A stretch of 64,000 bases of DNA from Pseudomonas wenzhouensis (GCF_021029445.1 NZ_CP072610.1:1674001-1738000); one strand, 5' to 3'. Positions 1 to 7,035 are shown, counted from the first letter of the stretch. Notes: generated by a model not told the origin, from the sequence alone. Made by a program: numbers and translations.

Positions 1-65
1 GTTCTGGCCTCGTTATTTATCCTCGCCAGCGCTCTGGTACGGCGTATCTAGGCTGTTTGCCGCTC

Positions 66-103
66 GTTCAGTGCAGGTTCAAGGAGGGTTCAGGAGGGAT
101 TCA
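66..103 (+). promoter_or_regulatory. PhoP-box array upstream of oprH
   Basis: Four pentamers GTTCA, GTTCA, GTTCA and ATTCA start at 66, 77, 88 and 99, exactly 11 bp apart, so all lie on one face of the helix. PhoP of Pseudomonas and enterics binds direct repeats of this kind with 11-bp phasing, and the oprH-phoP-phoQ operon is PhoP-autoregulated in P. aeruginosa. Four repeats could hold two dimers. I cannot place a convincing -10 box. Confidence 0.75.
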
Positions 104-163
104 GTAGTCTTCCCGCAGACTTGTTGCCGAGTTGATCAAAACTGCAACGAGAGGAACGATTCA

Positions 164-769
164 ATGAAAATCACCCTGAACCGTATCGCATTCGCTACCT
201 GCCTGGCCCTGGGCGCAACCGCTGCCCAGGCCAACGACAATTTCGTCGGCCTGACCTGGGGTCAGACTGACAACAACATCCAGAAATCCAACGCGCTGAA
301 TGCCAACCTCGGCAACCCCAAGTTGGACAAAGTGATCGATGGCGAAGGCACCTGGGGTATTCGTGCCGGCCAGACGACCGCTGACGGCCGCTACTACGCG
401 ACCTACGAGAATGTCTCCGACAGTCACAATGGCTACAAGCTGCGTCAGCAGAATCTGCTCGGCAGCTACGACATGTTCGTACCGCTGGGCAGCAACAACA
501 CCAAGCTGTTCGGTGGTGTGACGGCCGGCCTGGTCAAGCTCGAACAGGAGAGCCGTGGCTTCTCCCGTGACAGTGACATCGGTTTTGCCGCAGGCCTGCA
601 GACCGGTATTCTGCAGGAACTGAACAGCAACACCTCGATAGAAGCCGGCTATCGTTACCTGCGTACCAATGCCAGCACGGAAATGGCGCCGCATGGTGCA
701 GGCAAGGCCGGATCGCTGGATCTGCATAGCAGTTCGCAGCTCTACCTGGGTGCCAACTTCGCCTTCTAA
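164..769 (+). CDS. oprH: Outer membrane protein OprH
   Basis: OprH is a small outer-membrane beta-barrel that binds divalent-cation sites of lipopolysaccharide and is induced under low magnesium. The 201-residue product starts with a signal peptide (MKITLNRIAFATCLALG, probable cleavage after AQA near residue 22) and mature NDNFVGLTWG. It keeps the family stretches NTKLFGG, GILQEL, GYRYLRTNASTEM and SSSQLYLGANF, ending in Phe as barrel proteins do. The ATG at 164 follows the purine-rich stretch GAGAGGAACG; an in-frame upstream extension lacks a ribosome site and would hide the signal peptide. It is the first gene of the oprH-phoP-phoQ operon behind PhoP boxes. Confidence 0.95.
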   Translation: MKITLNRIAFATCLALGATAAQANDNFVGLTWGQTDNNIQKSNALNANLGNPKLDKVIDGEGTWGIRAGQTTADGRYYATYENVSDSHNGYKLRQQNLLGSYDMFVPLGSNNTKLFGGVTAGLVKLEQESRGFSRDSDIGFAAGLQTGILQELNSNTSIEAGYRYLRTNASTEMAPHGAGKAGSLDLHSSSQLYLGANFAF

Positions 770-787
770 AGGTGGCTAGCGTGACCG

Positions 788-812
788 GGCCGGGCATCTG
801 CCCGGCCTTTGT
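788..812 (+). terminator. Hairpin between oprH and phoP
   Basis: A GCCGGGC/GCCCGGC stem with loop ATCT followed by CTTTG lies between oprH and phoP. The U-run is short, so it probably attenuates rather than stops transcription, giving more OprH than PhoPQ. This is inference from position and structure. Confidence 0.5.
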
Positions 813-835
813 ATGACTGAAAAAGGGGAAGTCTG

Positions 836-1513
836 ATGAAATTGCTGGTGGTGGAGGATGAGGCGCTGCTACGTCACCATCTGTTCACTCGCCTCAGTGA
901 AAACGGGCATGTGGTGGATGCCGTGCGCACCGCCGAAGAAGCCCTGTACCGCGCTGAGTCCTTCAATCATGACCTGGCCCTGGTCGACCTCGGCCTGCCC
1001 GGCATGAGCGGTATCGACCTGATCCGCGAGCTGCGCAGCCAGGACAAGAACTTTCCGATCCTGATCCTCACCGCGCGCGGCAACTGGCAGGACAAGGTCG
1101 AAGGGCTGTCCTGCGGCGCTGACGACTACGTGGTCAAACCCTTCCAGTTCGAAGAGCTGGAGGCGCGCCTCAACGCGCTGCTGCGCCGCTCATCCGGCTT
1201 CACCAAATCGACCATCGAGGCCGGCTCCCTGGTGCTGGACCTCAACCGCAAGCAGGCCACGGTGGATGAGCAATCGCTGCAACTGACCGCCTACGAGTAC
1301 CGCATCCTTGAATACCTGATGCTGCATCACCAGCAGGTGGTGGCCAAGGAGCGCCTGATGGAGCAGCTCTATCCGGGCGATGACGAGCGCGATCCCAACG
1401 TCATCGAGGTACTGGTCGGGCGTCTGCGGCGCAAGCTGGAGTCCGTGCTCGACGGCAAACCGATAGAAACCGTGCGTGGCCAGGGCTACATGTTCAACGA
1501 GCGCTGCAAGTGA
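836..1513 (+). CDS. phoP: Two-component response regulator PhoP
   Basis: PhoP is an OmpR-family DNA-binding regulator phosphorylated by PhoQ; it controls magnesium homeostasis, lipid A modification and polymyxin resistance. In the 225-residue product the receiver domain (about 1-115) has acidic residues at VVEDEA, phospho-acceptor Asp51 in LVDLGLPGMSG and the conserved Lys in YVVKPF. The winged-helix output domain (about 125-223) ends in IETVRGQGYMF. The sequence closely matches P. aeruginosa PhoP as I recall it. It lies 66 bp after oprH, and its TGA overlaps the GTG start of phoQ. SD AAAAGGGGAAG precedes the ATG. Confidence 0.96.
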   Translation: MKLLVVEDEALLRHHLFTRLSENGHVVDAVRTAEEALYRAESFNHDLALVDLGLPGMSGIDLIRELRSQDKNFPILILTARGNWQDKVEGLSCGADDYVVKPFQFEELEARLNALLRRSSGFTKSTIEAGSLVLDLNRKQATVDEQSLQLTAYEYRILEYLMLHHQQVVAKERLMEQLYPGDDERDPNVIEVLVGRLRRKLESVLDGKPIETVRGQGYMFNERCK

Positions 1514-2892
1514 GGCGCGCGCGCGTTGTGTGGCGCAAACTGCGCACGCGCTTCGCATCCCTGCGGCTGCGCCTGATGCTCGCCAGCGCGGCGCTGGCGA
1601 TGCTGTTCATGCTGCTGTTGATGCCAGTGCTGCAGGGCGTGTTTCTTATGGCCCTGGAGCAGACCATCGAAAAGCGTCTGGCCTCCGACGCGGCTGCGCT
1701 GATATCCGCCGCGCGCATCGATGGCGGCCGCTTGAGCATGCCGGAGAAGATGCCGGACGAAGAATTCGACAACCTCGATTCCCACCTGCTGGGCTTCATC
1801 TTCGACCGGGACGGCCAGATGCTCTGGCGCTCACGCTCCTCCACCGACGAACAGGTGCGTTACCTGCCGCGCTACGACGGGCGCGGTCACGAATTCATGC
1901 GCATCCATGACGAAAATGGTGAGGAATATTTTGTCTATGACGTTGAAGTGGACCTGCTGCGTGGCGACAGCACCGCCCTGAGCATCGTTACCATGCAACC
2001 GACCCGCGAATACCAGGGGCTGTTCAATGGTTTCGCCTGGCAGTTGCGCCTGTGGCTGGGCATCGCCCTGCTGGTGCTGCTGGGGCTGCTCTGGTTCGGC
2101 CTGACCTGGGGCTTTCGCAGCCTGCGTGGCCTCAGCGACGAGCTCGACGGCGTAGAGGCCGGCACCCGCCAGCGCCTGAGTGACGAACACCCGCGCGAAC
2201 TGCTGCGCCTGACCAACTCCCTCAACCGCCTGCTCGACAGCGAACGGCGTCAGCGCGAGCGCTACCGCGACTCCCTGGAAGACCTCGCCCACAGCCTGAA
2301 AACCCCGCTCAGCGTGCTGCAGGGCATTGGCGAAAGCCTGGCTGTGCAGCCCGACAATCGCGAGCAGGCGCAACTGATGCAGGCGCAGATCGAACGCATG
2401 AGCCAGCAGATCGGCTATCAACTGCAACGCGCCAGCCTGCGCCGCAGCGGCCTGGTGCGCCATCGCGAACAGGTCTGGCCGCTGCTCGATGGCTTGTGCC
2501 GCTCGCTGGACAAGGTCTACCGCGACAAGCGCGTCGAAGCGACCCTGGACGTGCCCGCGCACAGCCAGATCACCATGGAACGTGGTGCGCTGATGGAACT
2601 GCTTGGCAACCTGCTGGAAAACGCCTACCGCCTGTGCCTGCAACAGGTGCGTGTGAGGCTGCAACCCCTGACCGACGGCTGCCTGCTGACCATCGAAGAC
2701 GATGGCCCCGGCGTGCCCCCGCACCAGCGTGAGCGGGTACTGCAGCGCGGTGAACGACTGGATGCACAGAACCCGGGGCAGGGCATCGGCCTGGCGGTGG
2801 TGGAAGATATCGTCGACAGCTACGACGGCGAGCTGAGCCTGGAAGATTCGGAACTGGGCGGCGCCTGTTTCAGGGTGCGGTTGTACGACTGA
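1510..2892 (+). CDS. phoQ: Sensor histidine kinase PhoQ
   Basis: Inner-membrane sensor of low divalent cations that phosphorylates PhoP. The 460-residue product has a first membrane helix around residues 18-40, a periplasmic sensor domain with acidic stretches (MPDEEFDN, ENGEEYF), a second helix around 175-198, HAMP-like linker, phospho-acceptor His in DLAHSLKTPLSVLQG (about 263), N-box LLGNLLENAYRLC and G-boxes EDDGPGVP and GQGIGLAVV. The GTG start at 1510 overlaps the phoP stop (GTGA), implying translational coupling. The N-terminus is about 12 residues longer than P. aeruginosa PhoQ as I recall it, so a start slightly downstream is possible. Confidence 0.94.
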   Translation: MRRARVVWRKLRTRFASLRLRLMLASAALAMLFMLLLMPVLQGVFLMALEQTIEKRLASDAAALISAARIDGGRLSMPEKMPDEEFDNLDSHLLGFIFDRDGQMLWRSRSSTDEQVRYLPRYDGRGHEFMRIHDENGEEYFVYDVEVDLLRGDSTALSIVTMQPTREYQGLFNGFAWQLRLWLGIALLVLLGLLWFGLTWGFRSLRGLSDELDGVEAGTRQRLSDEHPRELLRLTNSLNRLLDSERRQRERYRDSLEDLAHSLKTPLSVLQGIGESLAVQPDNREQAQLMQAQIERMSQQIGYQLQRASLRRSGLVRHREQVWPLLDGLCRSLDKVYRDKRVEATLDVPAHSQITMERGALMELLGNLLENAYRLCLQQVRVRLQPLTDGCLLTIEDDGPGVPPHQRERVLQRGERLDAQNPGQGIGLAVVEDIVDSYDGELSLEDSELGGACFRVRLYD

Positions 2893-2949
2893 GCCTTGCT
2901 GTCAGGCACGTTCTTCCGATTCTTGTATGGAACCGATCCGCTGCCGGAC

Positions 2950-3156
2950 CAGGCGAGTCCTGCAGCGGAACAAGGTCGATACCAAATGTGAGCCCTGATC
3001 GATTGAACACTTCGCCCTCGCGGCGCGAACTACGGAATGGCCAGGGCGCAAAGGCCCAGAACAGGCCGGATATACGCATGCCATCGCGCTGGTGATAGGT
3101 GCCAAAGCGAAGCTTTGCTCACTACTTGTGGGGAGAGTCCATGTCAGCTGTTAGGT
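2950..3156 (-). repeat. ~208-bp repeat, copy A (candidate integron attC-like site)
   Basis: This stretch is roughly four-fifths identical by eye to 3947-4156. Shared blocks include CAGGCGAGTCCTGCAGCGGA, TGATCGATTGAAC, ACAGGCCGGATATACG, AGCTTTGCTCACT and TTGTGGGGAGAGTCCAT. Read on the minus strand it begins with ACCTAAC, an exact match to the RYYYAAC core of integron attC sites, and the stop codon of the upstream toxin gene lies inside that core, as is usual for cassettes. The far end has GGTATC where copy B has GTTATC. Its length is large for an attC, so the assignment is tentative; it could be another dispersed element that travels with cassettes. Confidence 0.55.
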
Positions 3157-3441
3157 GCTTGGTGTACGGTCTTCGTTGTGGTGCCATATACGAAGGATGA
3201 CGATAGTTTCTGTGTAGGCTGAATAGCGAACTATATATTTTCCGAAAACTGCGTCTCGAATGGCTTTTGGGCTTGGAGCAAGCTCAACAGCGCGGCCCAT
3301 TTCTGGGTATAGGCAAAGATTCTCGATGCGGGAAAGGAGCTCTGCTGCAATGCGTGCAGCAGCAAGAGGATCGTTCTCTGCTATGAATTCGCGCAGGCGA
3401 ACGAGGTCTGCCACCGCGTTTTCTGAGTAGGCCAGTCTCAC
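3151..3441 (-). CDS. RelE/ParE-family toxin
   Basis: Toxin of a type II toxin-antitoxin pair. The 96-residue product has the RelE/ParE-fold pattern: N-terminal YSENAVADLVRLREFI, helix ARIAAELLSRIENL, YPEMGR, and C-terminal strands KYIVRYSAYTETIVILRIWHH. RelE members cleave mRNA and ParE members poison gyrase; the sequence alone does not say which. The start ATG overlaps the antitoxin stop by four bases (ATGA), so the two are co-translated with the antitoxin first. The stop codon falls inside the ACCTAAC core of repeat copy A. Toxin-antitoxin pairs with their own promoter are common in cassette arrays, where they stabilise the array. Confidence 0.85.
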   Translation of the reverse strand: MRLAYSENAVADLVRLREFIAENDPLAAARIAAELLSRIENLCLYPEMGRAVELAPSPKAIRDAVFGKYIVRYSAYTETIVILRIWHHNEDRTPST

Positions 3442-3710
3442 TGACCAGCCTTTGGTGGGGATAGCTCATTGTCGGTGCCCCAGCTTTGCAGCCAGGCAGT
3501 CACAGCTTCGCCGGATACAACTCGGCCCTGCGCCACTGACTCCATCGCTTGCAGTGTTTCTTGCCAGCGGTTCTGCTCTAGCTCCTGGCGCTCAAAGAAC
3601 TCTCTAAGTGCTTGATTAATAAGCCAACTTTTACTTCTCTGAAGCTTCTCGGCCATAGCGCCAAGATTTTCTTCGAGTTCCGGTTGAAGCCGGACGGTTG
3701 TGACGCTCAT
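3438..3710 (-). CDS. Ribbon-helix-helix antitoxin
   Basis: Antitoxin partner of the adjacent RelE/ParE toxin and probable autorepressor. The 90-residue product opens with a ribbon-helix-helix motif: strand MSVTTVRLQPELEE, helices LGAMAEKLQRSK and SWLINQALREFFERQ. The C-terminal half (WQETLQAMESV) would wrap the toxin. I chose the ATG at 3710 because GGAGGG sits 8 bases upstream; a second in-frame ATG at 3725 overlaps that ribosome site. The gene is first in the two-gene unit and has a palindrome directly upstream. Confidence 0.85.
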   Translation of the reverse strand: MSVTTVRLQPELEENLGAMAEKLQRSKSWLINQALREFFERQELEQNRWQETLQAMESVAQGRVVSGEAVTAWLQSWGTDNELSPPKAGQ

Positions 3711-3723
3711 GGATATGCCCTCC

Positions 3724-3754
3724 ATACTGTTGAATGCAATGTATTACACAGTAT
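3724..3754 (-). promoter_or_regulatory. Candidate toxin-antitoxin operator
   Basis: An inverted repeat ATACTGT ... ACAGTAT with a 17-bp spacer lies directly upstream of the antitoxin ribosome site; the minus strand between the arms carries GTAATAC, a possible -10. Ribbon-helix-helix antitoxins usually repress their own promoter through such palindromes. Position and symmetry are seen; function is inferred. Confidence 0.5.
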
Positions 3755-3946
3755 TCGTGCGGGCAAGCAGGCTCGGCGCGAGAGTGCACAAACGCTTTGG
3801 CCCTGGCCAACAAACTTGGGCGGAGTGGTGCCACGAGCGGCGACTCAATGGCAATTGGCAGAGCGTAGAGCACGTCTGACGGCGGGTGTAATCAGCACGG
3901 TGTGATGGTTTTCTGGTGGTTGTGGTGAATAGCAGCACTGTCGGAG

Positions 3947-4156
3947 CAGGCGAGTCCTGCAGCGGAGCAAGGCCGATAACAATGATGATCCCCGTGATCG
4001 ATTGAACGCTTGGCCCCCGCTGTGCGAACTACAGAATGGCCAGGGTGTGAACGTCCACAACAGGCCGGATATACGAATGCAACCGCGCTGACGACAGGTG
4101 CAAAAGCAAAGCTTTGCTCACTGCTTGTGGGGAGAGTCCATATACATTTGTTAGCG
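3947..4156 (-). repeat. ~208-bp repeat, copy B (candidate attC-like site)
   Basis: Second copy of the repeat at 2950-3156. On the minus strand it begins CGCTAACAAATG, eight bases past the pseudogene stop at 4164, and an inverted partner CATTGTTATCG lies about 185 bp on (plus strand 3972-3983), so the ends could pair like the R boxes of an attC. The rest of 3755-3946, between this copy and the antitoxin operator, holds no gene that I can support. Confidence 0.55.
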
Positions 4157-4163
4157 AGTTGAC

Positions 4164-4616
4164 TTACTGATGACGCCTTTTTTGCAGTCATGCTCCAACT
4201 AACAATATACTGATCGCTAAGAGCCAGATGTAAAAGCCTATGCCTAATTCTGTTATTTGATAACTTGGAGGCTCTTTGTCATTCCATAGCTTTCTTGCTC
4301 AGGCAGATGTGGTTGCTAAGAAAATACTTAAGGCCGCTACTGGAAGGGCGATTGCGTTTTTACGGTAGTATAGTACTGCTGCGAACAAAAAAGCTGGGTT
4401 GGCGAACTAGGCTAAGGTCATACTTTTTGTTGAGAAAAAGGCACCGAACCAACCTATAGCTAATACCTCAGCCCCATACCAGGTTGGCCCTTGTTCTGCA
4501 TGGCGTATGTCCAATTCTTGCCAGTGGAAATATTCAGTATTGAATGCTGGTAGTACCAGTGAAATGGCATATACGGCAATAGATACTGTGAGGAGATATT
4601 TTTGTGCGATGTGCAT
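4164..4616 (-). pseudogene. Cassette membrane protein with three in-frame stops
   Basis: Read on the minus strand from ATG 4616 one frame stays coherent for 150 codons to TAA 4164, but is broken by TAG (4407-4409), TGA (4299-4301) and TGA (4188-4190). The translation begins MHIAQKYLLTVSIAVYAISL and has a WYGAEVLAIGWFGAFF segment, then FANPAFLFAAVLYYRKNAI, LPVAALSIFLATTSA and GFYIWLLAISILLVGA: about four hydrophobic segments of a small inner-membrane protein. There is no frameshift. Each stop is one G-to-A change from TGG, and Trp is plausible at each (for example before FANP). I do not know the function. The gene starts 10 bp from the attC-like site at 4626, typical cassette spacing. Confidence 0.7.
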
Positions 4617-4625
4617 GAGTATTTC

Positions 4626-4683
4626 GCTAACGCTTCAAACACCGGCGCATCTTTGCTGCGTCCGCGTGCTTTGAATTGTTAGC
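4626..4683 (-). other. Integron attC-like recombination site
   Basis: On the minus strand this imperfect palindrome runs from GCTAACAATTCAAAGC through GGACGCA...TGCGCC to TTTGAAGCGTTAGC. Outer arms GCTAAC/GTTAGC and TTCAAA/TTTGAA pair, and the inner arms GGCGCA/TGCGTCC form a second stem. The ends CTAACAATTC and AAGCGTTAG match, as I recall them, the ends of the aadA-type attC of class 1 integrons, in the same orientation. It separates the 252-residue gene from the pseudogene, both minus strand, as in a cassette array. Confidence 0.72.
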
Positions 4684-5393
4684 AGTTGCGATATTCGCTC
4701 ACCGAACTTCTGTATTGAAACATTTTTAACCAAGCCATTTCGATTAACCATAAATGGAATTACCGCAACGACTGATCCCTGATCATTGATGCACCAGAAT
4801 AGATCACGGCCATCGATAATTTCGTGAGAAAAACTGCTGTTCTCGTTATGGAAAGCAGCCCTAAAGTCTTGGATGTATGTCTTTCCGAGGCACAATATCA
4901 ATTCCGGAGCCGCCGACTTTGCCCATTTTCGAATTTCAGGGAACCGACACGCCGAACACCAACGAAGATAATCAGCCTTACTCTGGAAACCAGTGATACT
5001 TGAAAAGTTATCGTGCCACCGAGCATAGCTAGTGTCTTTAAAGCCTATAGGGTAGAGGTTCATTTTGAAGTAGCCGGAGCTGCCTTCTACAAATGGCTTA
5101 ACTGTCTCTGCGAATTTTTTATAGTCTGAAACGGAGCCGCCATTGATGACTGAAAGTAACTTCATTACTTGCCAATTAAAGATGTAGGCAAGATTTTCTG
5201 CCCAATCCGTATAACCTCTTGGCGGGTGGCTCACATCCTCTTCTATGTGAGCCAATAACGCCTCTGGCGTGTGACCGCCACCCCACTCTATACCACATAC
5301 CCAAGTGCTGGGATTTGATGGATTTCCGAGTTCGCCGCCATCACACCCAGAATAACCCAGCGCCCAATTTTCAAATCTCTTTGCAATACTCAT
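4635..5393 (-). CDS. Hypothetical cassette protein, 252 aa
   Basis: I do not recognise this gene with certainty. The product is soluble-looking, with WVCGIEWGGG (about 31-40), a Trp/Tyr-rich middle (YTDWAENLAYIFNWQVMKLL), FKMNLYPIGFKDTS, ELILCLGKTYI and SVVAVIPFMVNRNG. The NLYPIGF and LCLGKTY stretches faintly recall uracil-DNA-glycosylase-like folds, which I offer only as a lead. SD GGAG lies 8 bases before ATG 5393. The last ~15 codons (LTIQSTRTQQRCAGV) are encoded by the attC-like site, so the original stop may have been lost or the ORF always ended inside the site. Local AT content is higher than in the flanking chromosome. Confidence 0.65.
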   Translation of the reverse strand: MSIAKRFENWALGYSGCDGGELGNPSNPSTWVCGIEWGGGHTPEALLAHIEEDVSHPPRGYTDWAENLAYIFNWQVMKLLSVINGGSVSDYKKFAETVKPFVEGSSGYFKMNLYPIGFKDTSYARWHDNFSSITGFQSKADYLRWCSACRFPEIRKWAKSAAPELILCLGKTYIQDFRAAFHNENSSFSHEIIDGRDLFWCINDQGSVVAVIPFMVNRNGLVKNVSIQKFGERISQLLTIQSTRTQQRCAGV

Positions 5394-5433
5394 CTATCAA
5401 TCTCCGGCATTCATCTGCCCACTTTAGGGGGTA

Positions 5434-5754
5434 TTACCAGAGGCGAAGAACTAGCTGAGCTGCAATGACCAATATTGGTTGTCCGTTGGTGTCATAGGTA
5501 TTAGATGAACTCGCGCTGACTTTAGGTTTTGCTTTATTTCCTTCAATCACCCATGTGTTTGACGAGCTGGCACTGACCTTCGGTTTCAGCTCTTTGCCAT
5601 CCCAAACCCAGGTATTTGACGACGAAGCACTAACCTTCGGCTTAATTTCTTTTCCAGAAAATACCCACGTATTAGATGAAGATGCCCCAGTTTTTGGCTT
5701 CAATTCTGCACCATTACAGACCCAGTTGTTCGGCAGGCTTATTTTATTTTACAT
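5434..5754 (-). pseudogene. 19-residue tandem-repeat protein with a stop at codon 2
   Basis: The minus strand encodes repeats of 19 residues of the form KPKVSASSSNTWVWDGKEL: about four and a half copies, followed by a cap ending PILVIAAQLVLRLW. The DNA repeat unit is 57 nt. The best start has SD GAGGAAA and ATG at 5754-5752, but the next codon is TAA (5751-5749), after which the frame AAT AAA ATA AGC runs open through a further partial repeat (NNWVCNGAELKPK). Either the gene is silenced by a point mutation (for instance TCA to TAA) or translation begins at a non-ATG codon such as TTG 5703. Function unknown; the repeat pattern suggests a beta-rich structural protein. Confidence 0.55.
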
Positions 5755-5778
5755 GCTATTTCCTCATGGTTGATTTCT

Positions 5779-5918
5779 GCTAACTATTAATTAGACGACA
5801 TACATGTCGCGTTTCCACACGACACCTGTCGCATAACCTTCCTTGTCGTCTTGCAAGTCCTTCTCTGGCCTGAAAATGCTCGCTGAAAACGCGACAGCAC
5901 TCGGGAGAAAAAGCGACA
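5779..5918. promoter_or_regulatory. Cassette boundary and CGACA/TGTCG cluster
   Basis: The minus strand has GTTAGC at 5784-5779, the same boundary hexamer seen at the other cassette junctions, and I see no gene between it and the AraC gene. To its right the pentamer CGACA/TGTCG occurs seven times in 123 bp (5796, 5805, 5820, 5827, 5844, 5892, 5914), forming palindromes CGACATACATGTCG and CGACACCTGTCG. It could be an integrase or repressor binding region; no known consensus fits. Nothing else is visible in 5919-6036. Confidence 0.4.
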
Positions 5919-6036
5919 GGGAAAACGGCAAGCCTATCGCCTGTGGCGCATTGCCAGCAGGCTTGGGTCAGAAGCTAGTGCATATCCGCCTGACCTGTCC
6001 ATCCACGAAGCCCGATGCACAGGCAGCCATGCTGCC

Positions 6037-7035
6037 TTACCCCTCCTGCGCCCGATACGCCCCCGGTGTCAGCCCGGTCCATTTCTTGAACGCGCGGTGA
6101 AAGGCCGAGGGTTCGGAGAAGCCGAGCTGTTCGGCGATGTCCTGAATCGCCAGTTCGTCGCGGCCCAGGTGGTAGATGGCGAGGTCGCGGCGCAGGTGGT
6201 CCTTGAGTTCCTGGAAGCTGGTGCCTTCTTCGCGTAGGTGGCGGCGCAGGGTTTGTGGGCTGGTGTGCAGGTGCTGGGCGACCTGTTCCAGGTCCGGCCA
6301 GGTGCGGCAGTCGCGGCCGAGCAGGCGGCGGATCTGGCTGATCAGGCTGTCGCCGCCGTCTGGCCGGGCCAGCAGGTCGGCGGGGGAGTGCTGGAGGAAT
6401 TGCTTGAGCGTGCGTTCGTCCTGCAGCAGCGGCATGGCCAGGTAGCGGGCGTGGAACAGCAGGCTGGTTTGTCCGGCGGCAAAGCGCCGGCTGCAGGGGA
6501 ACAGCAGTTCGTACTCGGCGGCATGTGCGGGCTCGGGGTAGGCGAAGGTGGCTTCTTCCAGGCGGATGCGTTGGCCGATCAGCCAGCTACCCAGGCGATG
6601 CCAGATCACCAGCAGGCTTTCGACCAGAAAATGATCCGGATCCCACAGCGTGCTGTCGTCGACGCTCAGCCGCGCCCAGTCACCTTCGCGTTGCAGGCTG
6701 ATGCCTGGCGCGTCGGGAAACAGGCCGTAGAACATCGCGCCACGGCTCAGGGCTTTTTCCAGGCTGCGGCAGTGGATGATGGCGTGGCCCATCATGGCGA
6801 AGGTGCCGCGTTTGCTCGGCTGGCGGCCGAACCCGAGGTACTCGTCGTCCAGCGCTTCCCACAGCAGTTGCATCAGCCGGGAGAATTGTTCCGGGGCGAT
6901 GCGTGCGCGCGGCTCGACCAGCACGGCGCTCTGGATGCCGGCCTGACGCAGTATCAGCTCGCAGGCCAGGCCGTGGCGATCCGCACCGCGCAGGGCGGCG
7001 CGGACGAAGTGGCTGGCAATGGTGCGTTCGCGCAT
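6037..7035 (-). CDS. AraC-family transcriptional regulator
   Basis: DNA-binding activator or repressor. The 332-residue product has an N-terminal ligand-binding domain of the OruR/ArgR-like type (about 1-210) with no catalytic motif, and a C-terminal double helix-turn-helix (about 235-330) with VAQHLHTSPQTLRRHL and IAEQLGFSEPSAFHRAFKKWTG, diagnostic of the family. The ATG at 7035 has GGAAA 8 bases upstream; a longer frame to 7131 has no ribosome site. It is transcribed divergently from the acyl-CoA dehydrogenase gene, with two direct repeats in the gap, so it most likely controls that catabolic unit. Confidence 0.88.
   Translation of the reverse strand: MRERTIASHFVRAALRGADRHGLACELILRQAGIQSAVLVEPRARIAPEQFSRLMQLLWEALDDEYLGFGRQPSKRGTFAMMGHAIIHCRSLEKALSRGAMFYGLFPDAPGISLQREGDWARLSVDDSTLWDPDHFLVESLLVIWHRLGSWLIGQRIRLEEATFAYPEPAHAAEYELLFPCSRRFAAGQTSLLFHARYLAMPLLQDERTLKQFLQHSPADLLARPDGGDSLISQIRRLLGRDCRTWPDLEQVAQHLHTSPQTLRRHLREEGTSFQELKDHLRRDLAIYHLGRDELAIQDIAEQLGFSEPSAFHRAFKKWTGLTPGAYRAQEG

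Noticed and set aside
3845..4191. Open frames on the minus strand within repeat copy B, with a counterpart in copy A
   Set aside because: Shared translation follows from DNA similarity; the frames are short, lack ribosome sites and end differently in the two copies.
4188..4409. Recoding (selenocysteine or stop suppression) as an explanation for the three stops
   Set aside because: Both TAG and TGA occur, all at likely Trp positions, and no selenocysteine context is seen; decay is simpler.
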